64,000 nucleotides of DNA from Cellulomonas sp. PhB150 (GTDB lineage: Bacteria > Actinomycetota > Actinomycetes > Actinomycetales > Cellulomonadaceae), in contig NZ_RKHX01000001.1 in the NCBI RefSeq assembly GCF_003755175.1, forward strand, positions 558,001-622,000. The letters run 5' to 3'. Position 1 is the first letter of the stretch. Every line of letters starts with the position of its first letter. Made by a program: the position numbers and the translations under genes. Positions 32,599-41,025 of the stretch are shown here, in pieces. A model generated the notes under the pieces. The model was not told the origin of the DNA, did not search any database, and saw only the letters and a program-made list of their open reading frames with translations.

Positions 32599-33632
32599 CA
32601 CGCCACCTCGGCCTTCGCCAGCGCGCGGCCGATGCGCGCGGCCCACAGCGGACCGCGGTAGATGAAGCCGGTGTAGCCCTGCACGAGCGTGGCGCCGACG
32701 GCCAGGTACTCGAGCGCGTCGGCCGGCGAGCTCACGCCGCCCACGCCGATGATCACCACGTCCGGACCGAGCCGGTTGCGCAGCCGCGCGACGACGTCGA
32801 GGCCACGAGCCAGCACCGGGGGGCCCGACACGCCGCCGGGGCCCAGGTCGTGCGCGATCGTCGTGTTGACGGCGACGACACCCTCGAGCCCGAGCTCGGC
32901 CGCGAGCTCGGCGACGGCGTCCACGTCCTCGTCGGACAGGTCCGGGGCGATCTTCACGAGCAGGGGCACCGGGCGACGACCGGCGACCGTGGTGGCCTCG
33001 TCGGCCGCGACGCGCGTCGCCTGCAGGATCGGGCGCAGGGCCTCGACCGACTGCAGGTCGCGCAGGCCCGGCGTGTTGGGCGAGGAGACGTTGACGACGA
33101 GGTAGTCGGCGTAGGGAGCCAGGCGCGCGGCACTCGTCGCGTAGTCGTCGGGCGCCTGCTCCGCCGGCGTGACCTTCGTCTTGCCGATGTTGACGCCGAT
33201 GACGAGCCGCCGCCCGCGCTTCGTCGAGCGCAGGTGGCGCAGGCGCTCGGCGACGACGGCCGAACCCTCGTTGTTGAAGCCCATCCGGTTGCGCAGGGCG
33301 CGCTGGTCGAGCACCCGCCAGAGGCGGGGCTGCTCGTTCCCTGGCTGGCCGTGCGCCGTGACGGTGCCGACCTCGACGAAGCCGAACCCGAGCATCGTCA
33401 GTCCCTCGACCCCGCGGGCGTCCTTGTCGAAGCCGGCGGCGACGCCGAACCGCGAGGGGAAGCCGCGGCCCAGCACGCGGACGCCGCCCGAGGCAGGGGG
33501 CGCCAGCGTGCCGGCGATGACGTCGCGCAGCACCGGCGTCCGGCCGACGCCGCGGATCAGGCCGAACGCGACCTCGTGGGCGCGCTCGGGGTCCATGCGG
33601 CGGAAGACGAGGTCGAACAGGAGGCGGTACAC
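32598..33632 (-). CDS. pyrD: Quinone-dependent dihydroorotate dehydrogenase
   Basis: Oxidises dihydroorotate to orotate in pyrimidine synthesis and passes electrons through FMN to the quinone pool that the bc1 complex draws on; 344 residues. Class 2 features are the N-terminal membrane-contact helices (MYRLLFDLVFRRMDPERAHEVAF), NRMGFNNEGS, VVNVSSPNTPGLRDLQ with the catalytic serine, and GVGGVSSPADALEYLAVGATLVQGYTGFIY. GTG start follows TAGGGT by 6 nt. The following small gene overlaps its stop. Confidence 0.94.
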   Translation of the reverse strand: MYRLLFDLVFRRMDPERAHEVAFGLIRGVGRTPVLRDVIAGTLAPPASGGVRVLGRGFPSRFGVAAGFDKDARGVEGLTMLGFGFVEVGTVTAHGQPGNEQPRLWRVLDQRALRNRMGFNNEGSAVVAERLRHLRSTKRGRRLVIGVNIGKTKVTPAEQAPDDYATSAARLAPYADYLVVNVSSPNTPGLRDLQSVEALRPILQATRVAADEATTVAGRRPVPLLVKIAPDLSDEDVDAVAELAAELGLEGVVAVNTTIAHDLGPGGVSGPPVLARGLDVVARLRNRLGPDVVIIGVGGVSSPADALEYLAVGATLVQGYTGFIYRGPLWAARIGRALAKAEVA

Positions 33633-33636
33633 GGAT

Positions 33637-34083
33637 TCACCCTACGGGCGGGGGCCCGGCAACCGCCTTCGCGTCCGCGTGCGCACGGCCCGTGGACCAC
33701 AGCCACCAGATGCCGAGGAACGGCAGCACGAGCGGGATGTACCCGTAGCCGGCGCCGAAGCCGGACCAGACGGTCTCGTCGGGGAACTCCCCCACGTCGA
33801 CCAGCGACAACGTGCCGACCGTCAGGACGCCCACGAGCTCGACCAGCACGGCGGGCCACGCGATCGAGCGTCGGTTCGTCGCCAGCGCGTACGTGGCCAC
33901 GCAGTAGACCAGGCCGGCGAGCAGCGAGAGCAGGTACGCCAGCGGCGCCTCGGAGAGCTTGGTGGTCACCTGGTAGATCCCGCGGGCCGTCGCGGCGAGC
34001 GCCAGGATCCCGTAGATCGCGACGAGCAGGCGGCCGGGGCCGCTGCCGGTGGGGCGGGTGGCGCCGGTCGGGGTGGTGGTCAC
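33637..34083 (-). CDS. Four-helix membrane protein, unknown function
   Basis: A 148-residue protein with four hydrophobic segments: LLVAIYGILALAATARGIYQV, LAYLLSLLAGLVYCVATYALA, IAWPAVLVELVGVLTVGTLSLV and YGYIPLVLPFLGIWWLW. It resembles a conserved actinobacterial integral membrane family without assigned role. The GTG (GTGACCACCACC) overlaps the TGA of the upstream membrane gene, so the two are a coupled pair. The C-terminal tail is short and polar. Confidence 0.75.
   Translation of the reverse strand: MTTTPTGATRPTGSGPGRLLVAIYGILALAATARGIYQVTTKLSEAPLAYLLSLLAGLVYCVATYALATNRRSIAWPAVLVELVGVLTVGTLSLVDVGEFPDETVWSGFGAGYGYIPLVLPFLGIWWLWSTGRAHADAKAVAGPPPVG
33639..33644 (-). promoter_or_regulatory. 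-10 box for leaderless start of pyrD
   Basis: Minus-strand TAGGGT is followed by 6 nt and the GTG at 33632. It overlaps the end of the upstream membrane-protein gene. Confidence 0.5.
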
Positions 34084-34439
34084 GAGTTCTCCCAGATCTG
34101 CCAGAGCCGGTACTCGAGGAAGCCGACGGTCAGTGCCGCGACGAGCAGCACGACCGAGCTCCAGCGGGTCCGCTCGGCGAACGCCCACGCCGCGGCGATG
34201 GGCAGGACGATGAGCTGCGTGATGACGTAGCCCCAGAACAGCGCGGCATCCACGTCGTGGTCGCCGACGACCAGGACGACGCCGGCGACGACCGCCTGGA
34301 CCACGAGCGCGGCCTCGATCACGGCCCCGCCCCACAGCTGGCGCAGGATCACCGCGCGGTCGACGACGACGAACCACGTCGCCCAACCGGCGAGCGCGAG
34401 GCACAGGACGCCGACCAGCAGCGCGACGGGCACGATCAC
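34080..34439 (-). CDS. Four-helix membrane protein, partner of the downstream gene
   Basis: About 119 residues with four hydrophobic stretches (VIVPVALLVGVLCLALAGWATWFVVV, AVIEAALVVQAVVAGVVLVVG, ALFWGYVITQLIVLPIAAAWAF, SVVLLVAALTVGFLEYRLWQIW). It matches a conserved actinobacterial membrane protein type of unknown function. GTG 34439 is chosen because TAGGTT lies 8 nt upstream; an in-frame GTG at 34472 would add 11 residues but has no signal. The stop overlaps the next gene's GTG. Confidence 0.72.
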   Translation of the reverse strand: MIVPVALLVGVLCLALAGWATWFVVVDRAVILRQLWGGAVIEAALVVQAVVAGVVLVVGDHDVDAALFWGYVITQLIVLPIAAAWAFAERTRWSSVVLLVAALTVGFLEYRLWQIWENS

Positions 34440-34447
34440 GAGGCCCC

Positions 34448-34453
34448 AACCTA
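34448..34453 (-). promoter_or_regulatory. -10 box supporting start at 34439
   Basis: Minus-strand TAGGTT is followed by 8 nt and the GTG at 34439. Confidence 0.4.
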
Positions 34454-34486
34454 CCGGCGACGCACAGGGCACCGGGACGTCCGGAC

Positions 34487-34492
34487 TACCAT
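34487..34492 (+). promoter_or_regulatory. -10 box for leaderless start of pepA
   Basis: TACCAT is followed by 6 nt and the GTG at 34499. Confidence 0.55.
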
Positions 34493-34498
34493 CGAGGC

Positions 34499-35962
34499 GT
34501 GATCTCGCTGACGTCGAAGAACCCTGCCCGCCTGTCCGTCGACGCCGTGGTGGTCGCGGTCGCCCAGTCCGGCGACACCGTGGTCCCCCTGGCCGCCGAC
34601 TGGCTCCCCGCTGAGCTCGCCACCCTGATCAGCCGCGACGCGAGGGCGCTGGGCATCACGGGCGCGGCCGACGAGGTCCGCCGCGTGCCCGGGCTCGGCC
34701 TGTCGGCCGCCGTCCTGGTCGTCACCGGCGTCGGACCGGTCGCCGCCGTCGACGCCGAGGTGCTGCGGCGTGCCGCCGGTGCCGCGACGCGCGAGCTCGC
34801 CGGCTCGTCGTCCGTCGCCCTGGCCCTGCCGGCGTCCGACGCCGCCGAGGTGGGTGCCGTCGCGGAGGGCGCACTGCTCGGTGCGTACTCCTTCACGCGC
34901 TACCGCGACGCCCCGGCCGCCGTGACCACGTTCGAGCTGGTCACCGACCGCGTGCGTGACCGCGGCGCCAAGGAGGCCGTCGCCCGCGCCGAGGTCGTCG
35001 CCACCGCCGTGCACGCGACGCGCGACCTGGTCAACGCCGCCCCGAACGACCTGTACCCCGCCGCCTTCGCCGACCTGGCGAAGGCAGCAGCCAAGGACGC
35101 CAAGGGCGTCAAGGTCTCCGTGCTCGACGAGAAGGCCCTCGTCTCGGGCGGCTACGGCGGCCTGGTGGGCGTCGGCCAGGGCTCGGTGCGCGGCCCGCGG
35201 CTCGTCAAGGTCTCCTACTCCCCCTCGCGGCCGACGGCCTCGATCGCGCTCGTCGGCAAGGGCATCACCTTCGACTCGGGTGGCATCAGCATCAAGCCCG
35301 CCGCCGGCATGGAGGCGATGAAGTCCGACATGGCCGGTGCCGCCGCCGTGCTGCACACCGTCGTCGCCGCCGCGCGCCTCGAGCTGCCGGTCGCGGTGAC
35401 CGGCTGGCTCTGCCTCGCCGAGAACATGCCGTCGGGCACCGCACAGCGCCCGTCGGACGTCATCACGATCCGCGGCGGCAAGACGGTCGAGGTGCTCAAC
35501 ACCGACGCCGAGGGCCGCCTGGTCATGGCCGACGGCCTCGTCGCGGCCGTCGAGGAGAAGCCCGACGTCGTCCTCGACATCGCGACGCTCACCGGCGCGC
35601 AGATGGTGGCGCTCGGCTACCGCGTCTCGGCGGTCATGGGGTCCGACGACGTGCGCGCGGAGATCGTCGACGCGGCGGGTGCCACCGGCGAGCAGTTCTG
35701 GCCGATGCCGCTGCCCGCCGAGCTGCTCGGCGGCCTGAAGTCGAAGGTCGCCGACCTGGCGAACATCGGCGACCGCTTCGGCGGGATGCTCACCGCGGGC
35801 GTGTTCCTGCGCGAGTTCGTCGGCTCGACCCCCTGGGCGCACCTGGACATCGCCGGGCCGTCCTTCAACGAGAAGTCCGCGCACGGGTACACCCCCGTGG
35901 GCGGCACGGGCGTCGGTGTGCGCACCCTGCTCGGCTTCATCGAGGCCCGCGCCGGCCGCTGA
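34499..35962 (+). CDS. pepA: Leucyl aminopeptidase, M17 family
   Basis: A 487-residue cytosolic aminopeptidase with two metal ions. The C-terminal catalytic domain shows GKGITFDSGGISIKPAAGM (ligand Asp and catalytic Lys), KSDMAGAAAVL, the M17 signature NTDAEGRLVMADGL with metal-binding Asp/Glu and catalytic Arg, and LDIATLTGAQ. The N-terminal ~160 residues form the M17 regulatory domain. It would release N-terminal residues during peptide turnover. GTG start follows TACCAT by 6 nt. A hairpin follows the stop. Confidence 0.94.
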   Translation: MISLTSKNPARLSVDAVVVAVAQSGDTVVPLAADWLPAELATLISRDARALGITGAADEVRRVPGLGLSAAVLVVTGVGPVAAVDAEVLRRAAGAATRELAGSSSVALALPASDAAEVGAVAEGALLGAYSFTRYRDAPAAVTTFELVTDRVRDRGAKEAVARAEVVATAVHATRDLVNAAPNDLYPAAFADLAKAAAKDAKGVKVSVLDEKALVSGGYGGLVGVGQGSVRGPRLVKVSYSPSRPTASIALVGKGITFDSGGISIKPAAGMEAMKSDMAGAAAVLHTVVAAARLELPVAVTGWLCLAENMPSGTAQRPSDVITIRGGKTVEVLNTDAEGRLVMADGLVAAVEEKPDVVLDIATLTGAQMVALGYRVSAVMGSDDVRAEIVDAAGATGEQFWPMPLPAELLGGLKSKVADLANIGDRFGGMLTAGVFLREFVGSTPWAHLDIAGPSFNEKSAHGYTPVGGTGVGVRTLLGFIEARAGR

Positions 35963-35980
35963 CTCCAGCGCCCACCGCCA

Positions 35981-36021
35981 CGAGCCCTCTTCCCCGGCTG
36001 ACCGCCGGGGACGGGGGCTCG
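35981..36021 (+). terminator. Terminator after pepA
   Basis: CGAGCCC (35981-35987) pairs with GGGCTCG (36015-36021), and CCCCGGC (35992-35998) with GCCGGGG (36004-36010). TTCGCTCTC follows. Confidence 0.62.
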
Positions 36022-36070
36022 TTCGCTCTCCCACCGCGCTCACCGCCCCTGCTCAGCCGCCGATGGCTTC

Positions 36071-36094
36071 AGGGTTGGTTGCAGGGTTGGTTGC
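36071..36094. repeat. 12-bp tandem repeat, two units
   Basis: AGGGTTGGTTGC occurs twice head to tail at 36071-36082 and 36083-36094. The second unit runs into the left arm of the palindromic element at 36089. Confidence 0.75.
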
Positions 36095-36142
36095 AGGACA
36101 CGCCGTGCGCGGGGGCGGTTGCGCGTGGCGTGTCGTTCAACC
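36089..36142. repeat. Palindromic element copy A
   Basis: GGTTGCAGGACACGCC (36089-36104) is an inverted repeat of GGCGTGTCGTTCAACC (36127-36142), matching at 14 of 16 positions around a 22-nt GC-rich loop. The core GACACGC/GCGTGTC and outer GGTTG/CAACC are shared with copies at 61502 and 62658. Confidence 0.75.
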
Positions 36143-36166
36143 ATCCCTGCAACCACCCCGGTGAGT

Positions 36167-36221
36167 GCGCGTGGGTGTGCGCCACGCCGCGCGCTGTGCC
36201 GCGTGTCGCACACCCACGCGC
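36167..36221. repeat. Inverted repeat with perfect 15-bp arms
   Basis: GCGCGTGGGTGTGCG (36167-36181) and CGCACACCCACGCGC (36207-36221) are perfect complements with a 25-nt spacer. It lies just after palindrome copy A and is not related to it in sequence. Confidence 0.72.
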
Positions 36222-36283
36222 GCACCGCCTCGCATCACCGCCGTCGCACGTGCCGCGGGCGGCGCTGGTGGTTGCAGGGGCGG

Positions 36284-36628
36284 TCAGACGATCTTGCGGC
36301 GGCGCTCGATCTTCTGGCGGGCGTTGTAGTCCCGGACGCGCTGGGGGTAGCCCGTGCGCTGGACGTCGTACGCAGGGATGCCGAGCTTCTCGGCGAGCTG
36401 GGCCGCGGTGCGGCCGTCCGGCACCCGGCGGCGGGTCCACTCGCCGTCGGTCGCGACGAGCATCACCGTCGTCTGGGTGACGTTCGTGACCGGCTCGATG
36501 TAGGCCTCGACCCCCACCCGGGTGCGGACGAAGTCGGTCAGGTGCGCGAGGGTCGCGTCGCGCGCCGCCTTGTCGCTCACGGCGGGGTCGGCGGCCGGCG
36601 CGGAGCGGCGGCGGGAGAACAGGCCCAT
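36284..36628 (-). CDS. Conserved hypothetical basic protein
   Basis: A 114-residue soluble protein starting MGLFSRRRSAPAADPA, with VRTRVGVEAYIEPVTNVTQTTVMLVATDGEWTRR in two strands, then LAEKLGIPAYDVQRTGYPQRVRDYN and a basic end (RQKIERRRKIV). I recall similar actinobacterial proteins but no function. The ATG at 36628 is chosen since TAATCT sits 8 nt upstream. The gene faces the repeat-rich gap downstream and diverges from lpdA upstream. Confidence 0.7.
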   Translation of the reverse strand: MGLFSRRRSAPAADPAVSDKAARDATLAHLTDFVRTRVGVEAYIEPVTNVTQTTVMLVATDGEWTRRRVPDGRTAAQLAEKLGIPAYDVQRTGYPQRVRDYNARQKIERRRKIV

Positions 36629-36636
36629 GCGCACCG

Positions 36637-36642
36637 AGATTA
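36637..36642 (-). promoter_or_regulatory. -10 box supporting start at 36628
   Basis: Minus-strand TAATCT (5 of 6 to TATAAT by pattern TAnnnT) is followed by 8 nt and the ATG at 36628. Confidence 0.42.
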
Positions 36643-36820
36643 GCTGCACGACCCGGGCCTGGGCGGGGAAATGGCTGACCGGGCCCAGTCATGGGACGAC
36701 TGTTCCGAGAGTCACACGTCCCGAGGCGCGGTCCGGTTCGTTGCGAGCGGGCTGTGATGACAAGATGGTTGGCGAACTCCAGACCACACGTCTGTTCGCC
36801 TGCGCACGAGGAGCCTGCAC

Positions 36821-38206
36821 GTGGCCGACACCAACGGCACCGCTTTCGACATCATCGTCCTGGGAGCGGGCAGCGGCGGTTACGCCGCCGCCCTGCGCGC
36901 CGCCCAGCTCGGCAAGAACGTCGCCCTGATCGAGGCCGACAAGGTGGGAGGGACCTGCCTGCACAGCGGCTGCATCCCCACCAAGGCCCTGCTGCACGCG
37001 GCAGAGCTGGCCGACAACGCTCGCGACGGTGAGCACTTCGGTGTGCACACGACGCTCGAGCGCATCGACATGGCCGGCGTCAACCAGTACAAGGACACCG
37101 TGATCGGCGGCCTCTACAAGGGCCTGCAGGGGCTGATCAAGTCCCGCAAGATCACCGTGATCGAGGGCTACGGCAAGCTCGTCGGCCAGAACGCGGTCGA
37201 GGTGAACGGCCAGACGTACACGGGTGAGCACATCATCCTGGCGACCGGCTCGTACGCCCGCTCGCTGCCCGGCCTGGACATCGGCGGCCGCGTCATCACC
37301 TCCGACCAGGCGCTGCAGCTCGACTGGGTCCCCCAGTCCGCGATCATCCTGGGCGGCGGCGTCATCGGCTCCGAGTTCGCCAGCGTCTGGAAGTCCTTCG
37401 GCGCGGGCGTCACGATCATCGAGGCGCTCCCCCACCTGGTCCCCAACGAGGACGAGGCGCTGTCCAAGGCGTTCGAGCGCGCGTTCCGCAAGCGCGGCAT
37501 CAAGTTCAACCTCGGCGTCCGGTTCTCCGGCGTGACGCAGGACGACAACGGCGTGCACGTCACGCTCGAGGACGGCAAGACGTTCGACGCCGACCTGCTG
37601 CTCGTCGCCGTGGGCCGTGGCCCGAGCACGAACGGCATCGGCTACGAGGAGCAGGGCGTCACGCTGGACCGCGGCTTCGTCATCACCGACGAGAAGCTGC
37701 ACACCGGCGTGGGCAACATCTGGGCCGTCGGCGACATCGTCCCCGGCCTGCAGCTCGCCCACCGCGGCTTCGCGCAGGGCATCTTCGTCGCCGAGCAGAT
37801 CGCGGGCCTCAACCCGGCGCCGATCGTCGAGTCCGGCATCCCCCGCGTGACGTACTCCGAGCCCGAGGTCGCCTCGGTCGGCCTCACGGAGGCGCGCGCC
37901 AAGGAGGTCCACGGCGAGGACGGCGTCGAGACGCTCGAGTACAACCTGGGCGGCAACGGCAAGTCGAAGATCCTCGGCACGCAGGGCTTCATCAAGCTCG
38001 TGCGGCAGAAGGACGGCCCCGTCGTCGGCGTCCACATGATCGGCGCGCGCGTCGGCGAGCTCATCGGGGAGGGCCAGCTCATCGTGAACTGGGAGGCCTA
38101 CCCCGAGGACGTCGCCTCGCTCGTGCACGCACACCCCACGCAGAACGAGGCACTCGGAGAGGCGCACCTCGCGCTCGCCGGCAAGCCGCTGCACGCCCAC
38201 AACTGA
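36821..38206 (+). CDS. lpdA: Dihydrolipoyl dehydrogenase (E3)
   Basis: The FAD disulfide oxidoreductase that reoxidises lipoyl groups of 2-oxoacid dehydrogenase complexes; 461 residues. FAD motif IIVLGAGSGGYAAALRAA, redox disulfide in GGTCLHSGCIPTKA (C46 and C51), NAD motif AIILGGGVIGSEFASVW, second FAD motif NIWAVGDIVPG, and active-site HAHPTQNEALGEAH near the C-terminus are all present. GTG start. It is followed 27 bp later by sucB, with which it is probably co-transcribed. The upstream 190 bp lacks a clear promoter by eye. Confidence 0.96.
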   Translation: MADTNGTAFDIIVLGAGSGGYAAALRAAQLGKNVALIEADKVGGTCLHSGCIPTKALLHAAELADNARDGEHFGVHTTLERIDMAGVNQYKDTVIGGLYKGLQGLIKSRKITVIEGYGKLVGQNAVEVNGQTYTGEHIILATGSYARSLPGLDIGGRVITSDQALQLDWVPQSAIILGGGVIGSEFASVWKSFGAGVTIIEALPHLVPNEDEALSKAFERAFRKRGIKFNLGVRFSGVTQDDNGVHVTLEDGKTFDADLLLVAVGRGPSTNGIGYEEQGVTLDRGFVITDEKLHTGVGNIWAVGDIVPGLQLAHRGFAQGIFVAEQIAGLNPAPIVESGIPRVTYSEPEVASVGLTEARAKEVHGEDGVETLEYNLGGNGKSKILGTQGFIKLVRQKDGPVVGVHMIGARVGELIGEGQLIVNWEAYPEDVASLVHAHPTQNEALGEAHLALAGKPLHAHN

Positions 38207-38233
38207 CCCAGGATCAAAGGAGACGACGCGGTC

Positions 38234-40054
38234 ATGTCCGACAACGTGCAGCTTCCCGCACTCGGTGAGTCCGTCACCGAGGGCACCGTCACCCGCTGGC
38301 TGAAGAACGTGGGTGACACGGTCGAGGTCGACGAGCCCCTGCTCGAGATCTCCACCGACAAGGTCGACACCGAGATCCCCTCGCCGTTCGCCGGCGTGCT
38401 CGAGCAGATCCTGGTCCAGGAGGACGAGACCGTCGAGGTCGGCGCCACCCTGGCCGTGATCGGCTCGGGCGAGGGCTCGGGCTCCGCCGACGAGGCCCCC
38501 GCGGCCGAGCCGGAGGCGCAGGAGGCCCCGGCCGACGAGCCCGCCGCCGAGCAGGCCCCCGCCGAGGAGCCCGCCGCCGAGTCCGCTCCCGCCGAGCAGG
38601 CGCCCGAGCAGCACGAGGAGGCCGCCCCGGCCGCCGCCTCGGACGACAGCGCGGGCGTCGGCGAGAACGTCACGCTGCCCGCCCTGGGCGAGTCCGTGAC
38701 CGAGGGCACCGTCACGCGCTGGCTCAAGGCCGTCGGCGACTCGGTCGAGGTCGACGAGCCCCTGCTCGAGATCTCCACCGACAAGGTCGACACCGAGATC
38801 CCCTCGCCGTTCGCCGGCACGCTGCAGCAGATCCTGGTCGAGGAGGACGAGACCGTCGAGGTCGGCGCCGTCCTGGCCGTCATCGGGTCGGGCTCCGCCC
38901 CCGCCGCCAAGGCAGAGTCGAAGCCGGAGCCCGACGCGGCGCCCGAGCCCGAGGCGAAGCCCGAGCCCGTCGCCGAGGAGAAGGCCGAGGACAAGCCCGA
39001 GCCGCAGTCCGCGCCCGAGCCGTCCGCGGAGCAGGAGTCGGCCAAGGCCGCCCCGGCGCCCGTGCCGGCCACGCCCACGCCGGCCCCGGTCGCCGCCACC
39101 CCGGCGCCCGCACCGGCAGCCTCGGGCTCCTACCTCACCCCGCTCGTCCGCAAGCTCGCGGCCGACAAGGGCGTGGACGTCGCGAGCCTGACCGGCTCGG
39201 GCGTCGGCGGTCGCATCCGCAAGGAGGACGTGCTGGAGGCAGCGGCCAAGGCCGAGGCCGCCAAGGCGGAGGCCGCCAAGCCGGCTGCGTCCGCTCCGGC
39301 AGCCGCCAAGCCCGCCGCGGTCCCCTCGGTCTCGCCGCTGCGCGGTACGACCGAGAAGGCCAGCCGCCTGCGCCAGATCATCGCCGAGCGCATGGTCGAC
39401 GCCCTGCACACGCAGGCGCAGCTGACCACCGTGATCGAGGTGGACGTCACGAAGATCGCCCGCCTGCGCGCCCGCGCCAAGAGCGACTTCTCGGCACGCG
39501 AGGGCGTCAACCTCACGTTCCTGCCGTTCTTCGTGCTCGCCGCGATCGAGGGCCTGAAGGCCTTCCCGAAGATCAACGGCGTGCTCGAGGGCAATCAGAT
39601 CACGTACCACGGCCAGGAGAACGTCGGCATCGCGGTCGACACCGAGCGCGGCCTGCTCGTGCCGGTCATCCGCGACGCGGGCGACCTCAACCTCGCCGGC
39701 ATCTCCCGCAAGATCGTCGACCTCGCAGGCCGCACGCGCGGCAACAAGGTCACCCCCGACGAGCTGAGCGGCGCCACCTTCACGGTGACGAACACCGGCT
39801 CGGGCGGCGCGATCATCGACACGCCCATCGTGCCCGGCGGCACCTCGGCGATCCTCGGCACGGGCGCGATCGTCAAGCGCCCCGTCGTGATCTCCGACGG
39901 TGACGGCGGCGAGGTCATCGCGATCCGCTCGATGTGCTACCTGTCGCTGTCCTACGACCACCGCCTCGTGGACGGCGCCGACGCGTCGCGCTACCTGTCG
40001 GCGCTGAAGGCACGGCTCGAGGAGGGCGCGTTCGAGGCCGAGGTCGGCCTCTGA
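38234..40054 (+). CDS. sucB: 2-oxoacid dehydrogenase E2 with two lipoyl domains (sucB/dlaT type)
   Basis: The dihydrolipoamide acyltransferase core, 606 residues. Two N-terminal lipoyl domains (about 1-78 and 142-219) carry lipoyl-lysines K43 and K184 in [12 protein letters not shown]. Long Ala/Pro/Glu linkers join them to an E3/E1-binding domain ([33 protein letters not shown]) and a catalytic domain ending in [12 protein letters not shown] (H576, D580). The family serves pyruvate and 2-oxoglutarate dehydrogenases in actinobacteria, so succinyl versus acetyl specificity is open. AAAGGAGA precedes the ATG. Within the lipoyl domains a 77-nt stretch is duplicated exactly. Confidence 0.93.
   Translation: MSDNVQLPALGESVTEGTVTRWLKNVGDTVEVDEPLLEISTDKVDTEIPSPFAGVLEQILVQEDETVEVGATLAVIGSGEGSGSADEAPAAEPEAQEAPADEPAAEQAPAEEPAAESAPAEQAPEQHEEAAPAAASDDSAGVGENVTLPALGESVTEGTVTRWLKAVGDSVEVDEPLLEISTDKVDTEIPSPFAGTLQQILVEEDETVEVGAVLAVIGSGSAPAAKAESKPEPDAAPEPEAKPEPVAEEKAEDKPEPQSAPEPSAEQESAKAAPAPVPATPTPAPVAATPAPAPAASGSYLTPLVRKLAADKGVDVASLTGSGVGGRIRKEDVLEAAAKAEAAKAEAAKPAASAPAAAKPAAVPSVSPLRGTTEKASRLRQIIAERMVDALHTQAQLTTVIEVDVTKIARLRARAKSDFSAREGVNLTFLPFFVLAAIEGLKAFPKINGVLEGNQITYHGQENVGIAVDTERGLLVPVIRDAGDLNLAGISRKIVDLAGRTRGNKVTPDELSGATFTVTNTGSGGAIIDTPIVPGGTSAILGTGAIVKRPVVISDGDGGEVIAIRSMCYLSLSYDHRLVDGADASRYLSALKARLEEGAFEAEVGL
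38319..38395 (+). repeat. Exact 77-nt repeat in first lipoyl domain of sucB
   Basis: Identical base for base to 38742-38818, including wobble positions, while flanking lipoyl sequence has diverged. It spans the lipoyl-lysine K43. Confidence 0.85.
38742..38818 (+). repeat. Exact 77-nt repeat in second lipoyl domain of sucB
   Basis: Second copy of 38319-38395, around K184, 423 nt downstream in the same frame. Confidence 0.85.
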
Positions 40055-40070
40055 CCTGCTCACCAGCGCA

Positions 40071-40106
40071 GACGCCCCCGGAACCGCTCGTCGGTCCGGG
40101 GGCGTC
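40071..40106 (+). terminator. Terminator after lpdA-sucB
   Basis: A perfect 12-bp stem, GACGCCCCCGGA (40071-40082) with TCCGGGGGCGTC (40095-40106), starts 17 nt after the sucB stop. Confidence 0.72.
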
Positions 40107-40122
40107 CTGCGTCCGGCGACCG

Positions 40123-40128
40123 TAGTGT
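40123..40128 (+). promoter_or_regulatory. -10 box for leaderless start at 40135
   Basis: TAGTGT is followed by 6 nt and the ATG at 40135. Confidence 0.5.
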
Positions 40129-40134
40129 GGCGGC

Positions 40135-41025
40135 ATGCGCGTGGTCGTCGGCGGTTCGAGCGGGTTCATCGGCAGCGCCCTGCTGCCCCTGCTGCGCGAG
40201 AGCGGGCACGAGGTCCTCACGCTGGTGCGCAGGCACCCACGCATGCACGACGAGATCTCCTGGGACCCGGACGCCGGCGAGCTCGACCCCCGGGCGCTCG
40301 ACGGCGTCGACGCGGTGATCAACCTCGCCGGCGTGAACCCAGGCTCGCGCCCGCTGACTGCGGCGCGCAAGCGCCTCGTGCTGTCGTCGCGCCTGCGCAG
40401 CACCCGTCTCCTCGCCGAGCGGCTGGCCGACAACGAGAACGGCCCACGGATCTGGCTGCAGGCCTCGGGGATCGGCGCCTACGGGTCCCGCGGCGACGCG
40501 GTGCTCGACGAGAGCGAGCCGCTGGGCACCACGTTCTTCGCGCACGTCGTGCAGCAGTGGGAGGCCGCGACCGCCCCCGCGCAGGCCGCGGGCGTCCGGG
40601 TGGCCCACCTGCGCACGGGCATCGTGCTGGGCCCGGGAGGGGGCGCCCTGGGCCGCCTCCTGCCGGTGCTGAGGCTCGGCCTCGGCGGCCGGCTCGGGTC
40701 CGGTCAGCAGTTCTGGCCCTGGATCAGCCTGCTCGACGAGGTCCGGGCCATGGAGCACCTGCTGACGGCCGACGTCCACGGCCCCGTGAACCTCGTGACC
40801 GAGCCGCGGCGCAACATCGAGGTCGTCCGTGCGCTCGCCGACGCGATGCACCGGCCCGCAGCCGTGCCCGTCCCCGCGTTCGCGCTCAAGCTGGCGCTCG
40901 GCGACTTCTCCTCCGAGGTGCTCGGCTCGATCCGTGCGGTGCCGAAGGCCCTGGCCGCCTCGGGTTTCGTGCCGGCGCACCCCGACCTCGACGAGGCCGC
41001 ACGCTGGGTCGTCACGAAGGGCTGA
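40135..41025 (+). CDS. TIGR01777-type NAD(P)-binding epimerase-like protein
   Basis: A 296-residue SDR-family protein of the SulA/SDR39U1 group. It begins MRVVVGGSSGFIGSALLPLL with the Rossmann glycine pattern, then VDAVINLAGVNPGSRPLTAARKR, LQASGIGAYGSRGD and LRTGIVLGPGGGALGRLLPVLRLGLGGRLGSG, and ends in the usual DUF1731-like region FALKLALGDFSSEVLGS. Function is unknown; a dehydrogenase or epimerase activity is plausible. It overlaps the convergent pseudokinase gene by 14 bp. Confidence 0.87.
   Translation: MRVVVGGSSGFIGSALLPLLRESGHEVLTLVRRHPRMHDEISWDPDAGELDPRALDGVDAVINLAGVNPGSRPLTAARKRLVLSSRLRSTRLLAERLADNENGPRIWLQASGIGAYGSRGDAVLDESEPLGTTFFAHVVQQWEAATAPAQAAGVRVAHLRTGIVLGPGGGALGRLLPVLRLGLGGRLGSGQQFWPWISLLDEVRAMEHLLTADVHGPVNLVTEPRRNIEVVRALADAMHRPAAVPVPAFALKLALGDFSSEVLGSIRAVPKALAASGFVPAHPDLDEAARWVVTKG

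Larger units (their letters stand above)
35963..36283. other. 321-bp gene-free stretch rich in inverted repeats
   Basis: Between pepA and the 36284 gene I find no credible gene. It holds the pepA terminator hairpin, a 12-bp tandem repeat (36071-36094), a palindromic element related to two others near 61.5 and 62.7 kb (36089-36142), and a further 15-bp inverted repeat (36167-36221). The only open frames are short shadows of these palindromes. Confidence 0.7.

Noticed and set aside
36040-36225. Short open frames across the repeat-rich gap after pepA
   Set aside because: They follow the inverted repeats, have no ribosome site or -10 box and read differently on each copy.
36689-40063. A 1124-codon minus-strand frame opposite lpdA-sucB with GLG-rich repeats
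   Set aside because: The apparent repeats are the antisense reading of the Ala/Pro/Glu linkers of sucB.
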